A stretch of 64,000 nt of DNA from Anaeramoeba flamelloides (lineage: Eukaryota > Metamonada > Anaeramoebidae): contig JANTQA010000029.1 of the NCBI GenBank assembly GCA_027625915.1, forward strand, positions 3,782,001 through 3,846,000, given 5' to 3'. Positions within the stretch are counted from its first letter, which is position 1. Every line of letters starts with the position of its first letter. Positions 36,601 through 46,533 of the stretch are shown one piece after another. The position numbers and the translations under genes were made by a program. Below the pieces are notes generated by a model. It made no database searches, was not told the DNA's origin, and was given only the letters and a program-made list of their open reading frames with translations.

Positions 36601-36957
36601 TTTCAAAAATTGTCACTCACTTGAAATAATAAATTGAAAAAAAAAATTTATCTTTTAGTATTCAAGAACAATTAATAACTAAATATGATTTGTAATTCAC
36701 TTTTAAGTCATTCTAAATATATAAAAGCCTGATATTTTAAAAATTAAAAAAAAAATAAAACCAAAAACTAAAAAAAAGTGAGTCAAAATTTTTGAAATGA
36801 GCATTACCGATTTTTTATTACTGAACTTTCACTGAAAAAAAGTTGAACAACAAGATTTTTTATAAATAATTAAATCCTTTTTCAAAGACATTACATAGTC
36901 TCAATTTTCTTAGTGATTATTTGTCTTTTCGAAGATTTTTTATTTTTTTCCACATGA

Positions 36958-37029
<72 letters not shown>

Positions 37030-37256
37030 AAAATTTTTCAAAAACAAAGAAAAAGAAAAACAAAAGAAAAACAAAAGAAAAACAAAAGAAAAACAAAAGA
37101 AAAAAAAAATTTGAAAAAGCAAAAATAAAATTTGCAAAATTAGAAAAAATGATTCTGATCCAAAAATTTGAAAATATTTTTTGTAAAGAATACTGGAATA
37201 AACCCTCAAAATAACTCCCATTAACAATATAGGGTGAGCCAAAATTTATGAAAAAT
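36601..37256. mobile_element. MITE family C, copy 1
   Basis: Begins TTTCAAAAATTGTCACTCAC and ends GGGTGAGCCAAAATTTATGA, inverted versions of each other. The inner text (AGAACAATTAATAA, AAACCTGATATTTT-like, AAAGTGAGTCAAAATTTTTG) recurs at 38462-38745 and 56357-56905. It contains a 63-base A run. The second GTGAGTC block inside suggests either two nested ends or an internal repeat. No coding capacity: the frames across the A run are homopolymer artefacts. Confidence 0.75.
36965..37027. repeat. A63 homopolymer inside family C copy 1
   Basis: Sixty-three consecutive A bases. The other two copies of the element have only short A runs here (about 10-18), so it expanded in this copy. True length is uncertain because such runs are hard to sequence. 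Confidence 0.9.
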
Positions 37257-37548
37257 AGTTTAGTTTTTTTCAAAAAAAAAGTCAAACGAGTTCATGAATA
37301 TTTGAGTTTTTTGGTTTAAATATATTCGGGTATTTGTTTTTTTTTTTTGAAAAAAATGGCGAATAATTCCTTTTTTATTTTAATATATTATTTTTTTTTT
37401 GTGGAATCTCATTTTCTCAGACTCTTTTTTAAAAATAATTTTTTTTTTATGTTTCAAATATAAAAAAATCAAATGAAAATAATTTATTGATTGATAGAAT
37501 CATTGAATAAATGTAAACCTCACGATCTTTACCATTTATTTCCAATAA

Positions 37549-38252
37549 TAAACTATTTTTTCAGTCAAATGGGCCCAGTTACAATGGGTATAATACATGT
37601 GTTTAAAGGGGCTGCATAGATATTAGAAGTGAAATTTTATTTTGGAAATTTTCAAAATTGAAATCATTTTTTCACATTTTTACACATTTTTTTTTTTTCG
37701 TTTTTTTTTTTTAAACGTCATTCAGTTGCAAATTTTTTTTTTATTGCCAGATCAATAGCCACTTGCTAAAAATGTGTTATTCTAATGTTATTGAAACCAT
37801 GTAAACGATTGTTGAGAAATTACATTGATTTCTATTGGAATTCTATTCGATCTTTGATCTTGATATTTGTTTAATGAATGTGAAAAATTTCCACTTCATT
37901 TTCATTTCCTTTTTCAAATAGAGACCACAAATACCAACACAATTCATTTGTGGACTTGGTCTCTAAAAGAAAATTATGGAAAATGAAATAAAAAAATGTT
38001 TCCTATTTATTCTTCAAATACCAGTAGAAGTTCAAAACGAACATTGTTGTTTTTCTCAATAGAACCCTAAGAATTTGAGTTTTTTAATTTTTAAGAAAAG
38101 CTATTGATTAATTAGTTTTTATTCAGGCATATATCAGCAATTATTTGAGGTTTATTATTCTGTTAGTCTCTTATTTGTTCTTCAAAGATCAATTATATAA
38201 AATAATTGATATTTGAAAAAAATGATGACCCATTTGACAGAAACAGAGTTTA
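37549..38252. mobile_element. MITE family D, copy 1
   Basis: About 704 bp with ends AAACTATTTTTTCAGTCAAA and TTTGACAGAAACAGAGTTTA (inverted). Inner landmarks shared by all copies are ACTTCATTTTCATTTCC, TCAAATAGAGACCAC, ATACCAGTAGAAGTT and TATATAAAATAATTGATATT. Other copies: 44871-45562, 47308-47841 (shorter) and 58045-59299 (with two insertions). No reading frame for a transposase. Confidence 0.85.
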
Positions 38253-38270
38253 GTTGAAATAAACAATTAT

Positions 38271-38424
38271 TTGAGTGTTCTGAAAAAGTACGATTTTGTT
38301 TTTTCTACTTTTCCAAATTAAAAAGAACTATTTAAGTTTGATCAAATGTTATACTCTGAAAGACTCAAAAAGGGTTTATTTCAAAAAATATGGATTATCT
38401 AGAATTATTAATTGGAAATTTAAA
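38271..38424. repeat. 154-bp near-identical segment, copy 1
   Basis: Matches 59320-59473 with only about three small differences, closer than the adjoining family D copies match each other. Both copies follow a family D element at a distance of about 20 bases. The plus strand holds an open frame in both copies (QIKKNYLSLIKCYTLKDSKR then VYFKKYGLSRIINWKFK). Confidence 0.9.
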
Positions 38425-38461
38425 TAACCTTTTTTATCGATTTACTAATAATTATTAAAAC

Positions 38462-38745
38462 TAATTTGTGATTCACTTTTAAGTCAAACTGCCTCTAAAA
38501 ACCTGATATTTTAAAAATTAAAAAAAAATAAAAACCAAAAACCTCAAAAAAAGTGAGTCAAAATTTTTGAAATAAGCATTATATAATATTTATTACTGAG
38601 TTAAAAATCGAAGAAATGTTTAAAAGAAGATTTTTCGTTTCTAATTAAATCCATTTAAAAAGACATCTGATATTCTTATTTTTCTTAATGATGGTTTGTA
38701 TTTTCTTAGACATCATTTCCATATGATCTTTTTCAAAAAAAAAAG
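38462..38745. mobile_element. MITE family C, copy 2 (partial)
   Basis: Shares GTGATTCACTTTTAAGTC, AAACCTGATATTTTAAAAA and AAAGTGAGTCAAAATTTTTG with copies 1 and 3 but lacks the left end, and no right end was found. Confidence 0.7.
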
Positions 38746-38936
38746 AAATAGAAAAACAAGAAGAAAAAGAAAAAGGACAAACCAAAAAAAATGAGAAAAT
38801 CAGAAAATAATTGATAAAAAATATAGTAAAAAAAAACAAAAATATTAATCAAATAAATCTTGTTAAATTAGAAAAACAGATAATGATTCAAAAAAAGAAA
38901 TTTTTTTTTGAATAAGAATAAAAACAGAATTTTAGA

Positions 38937-39133
38937 TAGTCGGTTTCAAATTTAATACACAAACTTTTAACAAAATTTAAGGCACATAAAAATATCAAAT
39001 TAAGGCACAAAATTTGGAATTTTTTTTTACACAAATTATTATAATAGAACCTGAATTTTGCTCCTTAATTTGAGATTTTTATTGTGCCTTAATTTTCGTT
39101 GAAGTTTGTGCCTTAAAAGTGGAACTGACTGTA
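38937..39133. mobile_element. MITE family E, copy 1
   Basis: About 195 bp of nearly pure inverted repeat: AAATTTAAGGCAC, TCAAATTAAGGCACAAA on the left; TTTGAGATTTTTATTGTGCC and GTGGAACTGACTG on the right. The left tip is degenerate (AGTCGG in place of CAGTCAG). Other copies: 54786-54991 and 58975-59169. Confidence 0.8.
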
Positions 39134-40132
39134 AAACCCGATACAAGAAAATTATAAAGTAGTCATTATTTTTCAAAAATACTTTTGTTACATATTCAAT
39201 AGATTTTCAAGATGTTAAAAGAATTTTTTAAATCAAAGAACTTTATACCATTTGATTATTTAATCTCCCATTTAAAAGTTATTGAAGACCGATATCAAAG
39301 ACAGTTATTATTTTAATGTTAATAATCACTTAAAAATTACATTTTTTAATCAAACAAACTCTTTTTCTACGTCTTAAAAGTTTAAAAACAATATTTATTT
39401 ATTTTTTTTTCTAAAATAAAATATTAGAATTTTACTTTCTATAAAATTAAATGAAAAGGTAATATAATTTTTAACAACTATTCTATCCTTCAAAACACAT
39501 TGAAGACATTTTAAAGATTAAAATAATAAAAAAACCAAATTTCGGGAACTATTTATCTTTATAATTTTAAGAAACAGAAAGAATTAATTGAGAATATTCC
39601 AAGAATTAGCGTAATATTGATTTTTTTTTCTTTTGAAATAATAATTTTTTCGACCTTTTAAAATTGTTTACAAAAATGGTTAATACAAATGAAAAATTGA
39701 AACAACTTCATGTAAACAACTGGGCTTCGATTATTATCTCCTTTTCAATCTTTATTATCTGAAAAAGTATTTTTAGTTATAAAAAAGTGTTGTAAAAAAA
39801 TAACTACCTGATTGACAAATATTTGATAGTCGGATAATTTTTGAAAATAGAGTGTGTGTATAATGGGTCAATTGGAAAAATTAAGAGAAATTATCAAAAT
39901 CCATAATTAAATTGAAGTCACCAAAAGCCTATGTATTGTTATAAAATCCCATCCCATTCAGAATGTTAAAATTGTTGTTTATTTCAAAACTTATGCTTTT
40001 ACTTTTCAAAAAATTAAAATATTACTTTTTATTTTTTGCAAATTTATACCTGTGACTTTGGTTTCACCAAAAAAAAGAACAAAAAGAACACTTATAGTTT
40101 CCCTTCACAACAACGATTGTTTTTTTTTTTTT
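39134..40132. other. spacer upstream of the SH3 scaffold gene
   Basis: Likely holds its promoter. The frame can be extended upstream from 40133 to an ATG at 40052, but that stretch (ending NNDCFFFFMDKL) looks untranslated. Nothing else seen. Confidence 0.45.
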
Positions 40133-42997
40133 ATGGACAAACTGGAAAAGGGAATTTCGAAACAGAAACCAAATGTAAAAAATGAACAACTAAATCTTGG
40201 ATCAAATATTTTGAACAAACAAAAACAACAAAAAGAGAAAGAGAAAGAGAAAGAGAAAGAGAAAGAAAAAGAGAAAGAGAAAGAAAAAGAAAAAGAGAAA
40301 GAAAAAGAAAAAGAGAAAGAGAAAGAAAAAGAAAAAGAAAAAGAGAAGGAAAAAGAGAATACAAAAAATAAACAAAAGTCAAACAAAAGTAAACAAAACC
40401 TCCAATACCTTTCTCTAGTTCGGAACGACCAAGACAATACAAACCAAAAAGAGAGAGTCTTGGATATTCTACAAAAATTTGAACAATCAAATTCCTTACC
40501 AACATCTCGTGATCCCAAGATTCAAAAAGTATTACAAACACAAGAAAAGAGCAGGCAGCCACTTGACTCAGTAAATTCAATTGGTAAGAAATGGGAGATT
40601 GAGCAAATTGAAAAAAAAAAAGCGGCCGAACAAAGACAAAATAAAAATTTCGAAAAACTAAAATCAAACAAAAAAATTGAAATCAGAAACAAATTTTCTG
40701 CGAGAAGAAATAGTTCTTGGTTTAGTTTAGGATCGAGAATAATTTGGTCAAACGAATCGATTACTGAGGAAGGGAGCGATGGAAATACTTCAAAGTCGCT
40801 TCTAGATATCTCAAAAAATTCTACTTTAATCGGAAACGATAAAATAGAAGAGAATGATCAAAATAATGAAAGAGGTGATGAAAACGAAAAAGAGAACAAA
40901 AAAATTAATGAAAATGAAAAAGAAAAAGAGAAAGAGGACGAGGAAGAAAAACAAAAAAAGCACGTGAACGAGGAAAAGATGAAGAAAGAAGATGAAAAAG
41001 AAGAAGAAATGAAAACACATTCAAATAAATCAAGTTTAAAAACCCAAAAAGCACACGTCTTAAATAATAAAACTTGTCTAAAAACTGCGAAGGAACAAGA
41101 TCAAGACACTAACCAAATAACAAATGAAACTAAGCCCCTTTTAGTTGTAATTAAAAAATATCATCCTTCAACAAAAAGAAAATCAATTTTCAACTTAAAT
41201 CTTGATGAGGTGTTTGAATATATTAAGGAGAGTTCAAAGAAAGGATGGCTTAAAGTAAAAAACACCGAAGGCGATATAGGATATATCCCATCTAAATGTG
41301 TTAAACAAAAGGAAAATTCCATTATGCACAATACTGGAATTGACCATCAAATTAGATACTTGCCGAATAAAACAATTTTTAAAGTTATAAGGCATTTCAA
41401 GAAGAAAAAAGAAAAAAGAAAATCCAAATTTTTAACCTTAAAAAAAGGAGATGAAATTCAATTTTTGAAAACTCATACAACTAAAAATTGGATGGTTGGT
41501 AAAGATAAATTTGAGAATACCGGACTTTTTAATATTAAATATGTAACACTATTATCTCGAGAAAAAACATTTTTAGAAAGTAAACCAGGATCAAAAACTG
41601 AAACAAAAGCAAAAACAAAATCAAAATCAAAGACAAAACAAAAAATAAAACCAGGATCAAAAACAAAAACAAAAACAAAAACAAAAACTAAATCTAGACC
41701 AAAAAAAGAAAGAAAACAAAAATCACAATCCAAAAACAATTCTGAAATTAATAAAAAAAAGAAAAAAGAAAAAAGAAAGCCTATTTATTATCTAACCATT
41801 AGCTCTGAAAAAAACCCAAAGAATAAAAAAAAAAATTTAGTTTATAAAAAAGGGTGTATAATTGAATTAATAGCGAAAACTAAAAAATCGATCTGGAAGG
41901 GAAAATTAAATGAAAAAATTGGCTATTTTAAACCAAGTAAAGTAATCAAATTGAATTCAAAGGATTTAATTAGATTAAAAAATAAAAAAAATAGTCCAAA
42001 AATAAGTAAAAAGATTAAAACAAAGAATATAAAGGATGACTATAATGCAATGAAAGGAAACGGGAAAGACCAGAGAATGGATGGGAAAGGAAAAGGGCAA
42101 AATGGGTTGAACGAAGAAAATGAAAATAAAGAACAAAAAGAAAAAAATAATTTAAGAAAAAACAAAAAGGATATTAAGAAGAAAAACAAAAACAATTTGA
42201 AGGGAAAGAAGGAAAAAATGCCAAAGAAAAAAATTTTTATGGCAAAAGCTGATTTTACAAATGAATCGAATTTAAAAAATGTTTTGTCATTTCAAAAAGG
42301 AGACAAAATTGAATTAGAGAAAAATTCACATGGGGTTTGGTTTTTTGGTAAAGACGAAAAAGGTAATACTGGGTATTGTCCCAATAATTATTTTACACCT
42401 TATGAAAATAATAAAGTGGCAAAGAAAGGAAAGGAAAATACAAAGCACAAAACAAAAACAAGAGATAACAACCGAATGGAAAACAAACCAGATACAAAAC
42501 CAACGACAAAGACAAAGACAAAGACAAAGACAAAACCAAAAACAAAGACAAAACAAAAAACAAAACCAGAATCAAAACCAAAAAAAAAACCAAAAAAAAA
42601 ACCAAAAAAAAAAACAAAATTGAGATCAAAATTGAAACTAAAAACAAAATTTAAATTAAAACTGAAATTTAAAAAAAAGAAAAAAAAAATTAATAACTTA
42701 TCAGATTCAAAATCTAGAAAACAAAATAAAGAAAACCCGAACAATATCGACTATAACAACAAAAAGAAAAAGAAAAAGAAAAAGAAAAAGAAAATAAAAA
42801 CAAGTAATAAAAAACATATTATTTATGTTGAAAGTATTAAGAGTTTTCATAATCCAAAGAAATTTGAAAATACCTTTAGTTTTGAAAAGGGGGAAAGATT
42901 ACAATTTTTAAAAAAAATAAATAAAAATTGGTATCTTGTTAAAAATGAAAATGATAAGGGTTATGTCCCAATTAAATATGTCAAAAAGATAAAATAA
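40133..42997 (+). CDS. lysine-rich scaffold with five SH3-like domains
   Basis: Single exon, 954 residues from the ATG at 40133 (an earlier in-frame ATG at 40052 would add 27). Residues about 35-75 are a KE-repeat. Five separate segments show the SH3 pattern of a basic first strand, ALYDY-like start, hv-KGDxh, W-hhh, and G-hhPxxYV end: about 334-391 (GWLKVKN, GYIPSKCV), 409-475 (LKKGDEIQFL, NWMVGKD), 549-608 (YKKGCIIELI, IGYFKPSKV), 699-760 (SFQKGDKIELEK, GVWFFGKDEKGNTGYCPNNY) and 894-953 (SFEKGERLQFLKK, NWYLVKN, GYVPIKYVKK). SH3 domains bind proline-rich peptides in signalling and actin assembly. Linkers are long KT/KP and KE low-complexity tracts with no catalytic domain. The fourth and fifth domains are the clearest; the third is degenerate (no tryptophan pair, ends KPSKV). 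I know no named ortholog. Confidence 0.8.
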   Translation: MDKLEKGISKQKPNVKNEQLNLGSNILNKQKQQKEKEKEKEKEKEKEKEKEKEKEKEKEKEKEKEKEKEKEKEKENTKNKQKSNKSKQNLQYLSLVRNDQDNTNQKERVLDILQKFEQSNSLPTSRDPKIQKVLQTQEKSRQPLDSVNSIGKKWEIEQIEKKKAAEQRQNKNFEKLKSNKKIEIRNKFSARRNSSWFSLGSRIIWSNESITEEGSDGNTSKSLLDISKNSTLIGNDKIEENDQNNERGDENEKENKKINENEKEKEKEDEEEKQKKHVNEEKMKKEDEKEEEMKTHSNKSSLKTQKAHVLNNKTCLKTAKEQDQDTNQITNETKPLLVVIKKYHPSTKRKSIFNLNLDEVFEYIKESSKKGWLKVKNTEGDIGYIPSKCVKQKENSIMHNTGIDHQIRYLPNKTIFKVIRHFKKKKEKRKSKFLTLKKGDEIQFLKTHTTKNWMVGKDKFENTGLFNIKYVTLLSREKTFLESKPGSKTETKAKTKSKSKTKQKIKPGSKTKTKTKTKTKSRPKKERKQKSQSKNNSEINKKKKKEKRKPIYYLTISSEKNPKNKKKNLVYKKGCIIELIAKTKKSIWKGKLNEKIGYFKPSKVIKLNSKDLIRLKNKKNSPKISKKIKTKNIKDDYNAMKGNGKDQRMDGKGKGQNGLNEENENKEQKEKNNLRKNKKDIKKKNKNNLKGKKEKMPKKKIFMAKADFTNESNLKNVLSFQKGDKIELEKNSHGVWFFGKDEKGNTGYCPNNYFTPYENNKVAKKGKENTKHKTKTRDNNRMENKPDTKPTTKTKTKTKTKPKTKTKQKTKPESKPKKKPKKKPKKKTKLRSKLKLKTKFKLKLKFKKKKKKINNLSDSKSRKQNKENPNNIDYNNKKKKKKKKKKKIKTSNKKHIIYVESIKSFHNPKKFENTFSFEKGERLQFLKKINKNWYLVKNENDKGYVPIKYVKKIK
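40232..40352. repeat. GAGAAA/GAAAAA minisatellite coding a (KE)n tract
   Basis: Alternating GAGAAA and GAAAAA hexamers in frame, giving about twenty KE dipeptides. The synonymous GAG/GAA mixing shows an order reused along the tract, consistent with replication slippage or unequal exchange. Confidence 0.9.
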
Positions 42998-42999
42998 CT

Positions 43000-44870
43000 T
43001 TCTTTTGCCTCTCCTATTTCATTTATTCTTTTATTTATGCTTTTAAATTGGTCATTTGTATTTAATAATGATTGAAAATTTTAAAAATATAATTGTTTAT
43101 TTAATAATGTTTCAATTGCTTTATATTTTCATTCTGTCAATAATAAAAAAAAAAAAAAAAAAATGAAAGAAAAAAAAAAACAAACATTTTTTCTATTTTT
43201 GTTTTAAATTCTGTTTTATAAAGGACCAACAACACATGTTTTACTATTATTTTACAAATCTAAGAAGAGCAATATTTAACAAACAATGGTTAATAATTTT
43301 TAATATTCTTTATATTATAATAAAGTAAACTAAAATTCATTATTTTCCACACAGTTAAAACGCTCAAAGAACCACAACAATACAATTTCCTGAAAATTGG
43401 AAAATAATTTTGATTTTAGTAAAATATGAAAATCATTATTCATCTTTTAGGTTTTTTGTTTTCATTTAATTTTTTAGAATTACGTAACTTGTTTCGGTCA
43501 ATCAAAATATTTTTTTTTGAACGATTGATATTATGGTAAAGTTGAGTTCTAACAAATAGAAGATCTCAAATAAAATTAGTTGATGGTATAAAACCATTTG
43601 ATCAATCAACAATCCGAATCGATTTTAAACAAATTTTAAATGGCTTTTTTTTGTTTTGCTCTCTCGAAAATATTTAACACACCGATAATTTATTAGTATT
43701 GATAATTATTTGTTTTATTGTTTTGTGGGTATTGTAATTTATAAACAAGTGCTAACCTTTCAATTAGTGACGAGTTCTAATTTGGTATTTCTTCTTGAAT
43801 TGATTAAATAAGATTTTTTTCCAAAAATTGAATTATGGCGTTTTAAAAATTTTGAATTGGGGTTCATTCCTTTTATTATAACTTGTGTAACAATTCTTAT
43901 AAAGAAAAAAAAAAAAAAAAATAGCATGTTTTTTGGATAAAACAAGGTACAACCAATTTCAAGAAAAAAATGGAAATATTAAAAACGGTCCAAGTGATTT
44001 ATCTAAAAATCAAATGTAATTATATTTTTTCAATTTTATTTGAAAATTTGTTAAGATTAAACAAGTTATGAAAACGATTATTTCAATCAAAAAGAAAATA
44101 ATAAACATCAATTTTCTCACTTATAAAATATCATATAAAATCGAGATCAGAAAATTTAATATCGTGATATTTATGAATACAATCCTAATTGTCAAATTGA
44201 ATTATTAGCTAGAAACCATATTTAATCTTTAATAATTTTGAATAATCAAATACTTCTGAGGAGAATTTAGTTAAATAAATATATTTTAGAATAAATCCCC
44301 CACTTTTTTGAAATATAATATTTAAAAAACGAAAATATAAATTTATTTCAAAGAGTGTGTATCATTGTTATTGTTTATATTTATTATTTATTTTTTGAAT
44401 TTTAAAATAAATACTAAAAAACAGTTTAAAATATTTAAAGATGATATAATTTTTATAATTGAAGGCATAGTATCAGAAATTGGTAAATAATTAAAAATAA
44501 TATATCAAAATATTCAATAATTTGAAACGAATCTAAAATAAAAAATTAAATCAAAATTTCTTATTTTTCTTTACTTTTAAAAAGTTGGTTTTATAGTAGA
44601 CATTTATAAATTGAATTTTTATGGTTTTTTATTCTAATATAAAAATTAGATTTAGAGGTGTTAAATATTTTGTTTTGGGTGATTTCAATATTATATATGT
44701 GTATTGATTGGTGACGAATCAAAAAAAAAAAAAAACTTTTAATAAAATGTTTATAGTTGATTATCTTTAAAGATGAACAAAGTTTGCTCATTTTTATTCT
44801 AATTTGTTACTCTAAAATAAAAAAATATATTTCTTTTTATAATAAAAAATTATATTTTATTTATAATATT
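43000..44870. other. intergenic AT-rich DNA
   Basis: Includes repeat I copy 2. The remaining sequence has no recognisable gene; short frames at 43760-43945 and 44591-44791 look like noise. Confidence 0.45.
43355..43865. repeat. dispersed repeat I, copy 2
   Basis: Same order of blocks as 5050-5920, in the same orientation, without the central part of copy 1. Confidence 0.65.
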
Positions 44871-45562
44871 AAACTATTTTTGAGTCAAAGGCGCCCAGTT
44901 GTAATGGTATAATACAAGTGTTTAAAGGGTTTGCATAGATATTAGAAGAAAAATTTTATTTTGGAAATTTTCAAAATTGAAATCATTTTTTCACATTTTT
45001 GTTTTTTTTTTTCATTTTTTTTTTAAAAACCTCATTCATTTGCAAAAAAATTTTTATTGCAAGATCAATAATCACTTGGTCAAAACGTGTGATTCTAATG
45101 TCATTAAAACCATGTAAAGATTGTTGAGAAATCTATTGATTTCTATTGAAATTCAATTCGATCTTTGATCTTGATATTTGTTTAATAAATTTTAAAAATT
45201 TTCACTTCATTTTCATTTCCTTTTTCAAATAGAGACCACGAATACCAACAAACTTTGTTTGGGGGCTTAATTTCTAAAAGAAAAGTATGGAAAATGAAGT
45301 GAAAAATGGTTCATATTTATTATTCAAATACCAGTAGAAGTTTAAAACGAACATCGTTGTTTTTCTCAATAGAACCCTAAGAATTTGAGTTTTTCAATTT
45401 TTAAGAAAAGCTATTGATTAATTAGATTTCTTTCAGACATTTATCAACATTTCTTTGAGGTGTATTATTCTCTTTATATCTTATTTGGTCTTTAAAGGTC
45501 AATTATATAAAATAATTGATATTTGAAAAAAACGTTCGTCCCCTTTGACTGAAACAGAGTTT
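44871..45562. mobile_element. MITE family D, copy 2
   Basis: Ends AAACTATTTTTGAGTCAAA and TTTGACTGAAACAGAGTTTA; inner blocks collinear with copy 1 across nearly the whole length (about 692 bp). Confidence 0.85.
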
Positions 45563-45856
45563 ATATTCATTTCCCATAAAACAAGAAAAAGACTAGATTC
45601 TGTTTAATTTTAAATTTTATTATCAAATATTGTGTTAAAATCAAAGTAATTTAACAGTTAATACCCTAATAACTTTTAAATATTAAGATTTTTCTTTATA
45701 ATTTACTATTTAAAAAAAAAAAACAAATTTGAAAAAAATACAAATACATTTTTATTATTCTACTGTACTGAAAACATAAAACTAAAATCAATTAAATTAA
45801 CAAACAACTCTAGAGAATAATATATTCTTTTATTATCAAAACAAACAAACAGAATT

Positions 45857-46120
45857 TAAATCTACTTGATTATCAAAATGGTAAGAGTTATTGTCGAGAT
45901 CTCAAAAACAGTTAAAATTTTTCAAACCTATTTTTGTATTGATAAATCAATCAAAGAAAACCCCTGACTAAAAACCAGTATTAGTAAAATTGTTATTATG
46001 TCTTAATTACCCATTTTATCTTTAATGATTTATTGGTATTTCTTTTTTGACTTGATCTCACTTTACTTTTTTCAAAATGTTTCTAATTAACAATTCTGTT
46101 GAGCTTTTTTTCTCCAATAG
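45857..46120. mobile_element. MITE family B, half copy
   Basis: Matches the right half of copy 1 (TATTAGTAAAATTGTTATTA, CCATTTTATCTTTAATGATT, TGACTTGATCTCACTTT, CTGTTGAGCTTTTTTTC). The left half is absent, so it is truncated. Confidence 0.6.
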
Positions 46121-46533
46121 CTATATTCATAACACCTAAAATAAAACAACCCCCAAAACAAGATAAAAATCTCTTTTATTTTAAGCAAAAAGATCAATTA
46201 ATAAGACGATTAAATCTAATTCTTATATCAATTTTTTATTTTTGGGATTTAAAGATTAACAAAAAAAATAAAAAAGAAAAAGAAACCATAACCAAAACCA
46301 CAAAAAGTATTGAAATTAAGTTATAAAAATGGCGATTCGAAATCGAAGAGAAAAAAAGTAAAGGAACAAAACAAAAGAAAAGAAAATTCAAATCAATAAA
46401 AGGTATAATATTTGTTACTGAAGCAATCTTTTTATATACTTTTTTATTAAATAATCAAAAAAAGAAATAGATGACGATAAATTAAATAAGAAAATAAATA
46501 ATAAATGGTAAAAAAACAAGCTATAATTTCCAA

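Noticed and set aside
36917-37285. Open frames on both strands across the A63 run
   Set aside because: Poly-Lys and poly-Phe produced by the homopolymer; no protein character outside it.
40105-40667. Long minus-strand frames rich in Phe, Ser and Leu
   Set aside because: They are the antisense of the KE repeat in the SH3 scaffold gene; repeats keep all frames open.
46099-46326. Plus-strand 75-codon frame after the family B half copy
   Set aside because: Lys/Ile/Asn-rich low complexity starting in transposon sequence; no conserved feature.
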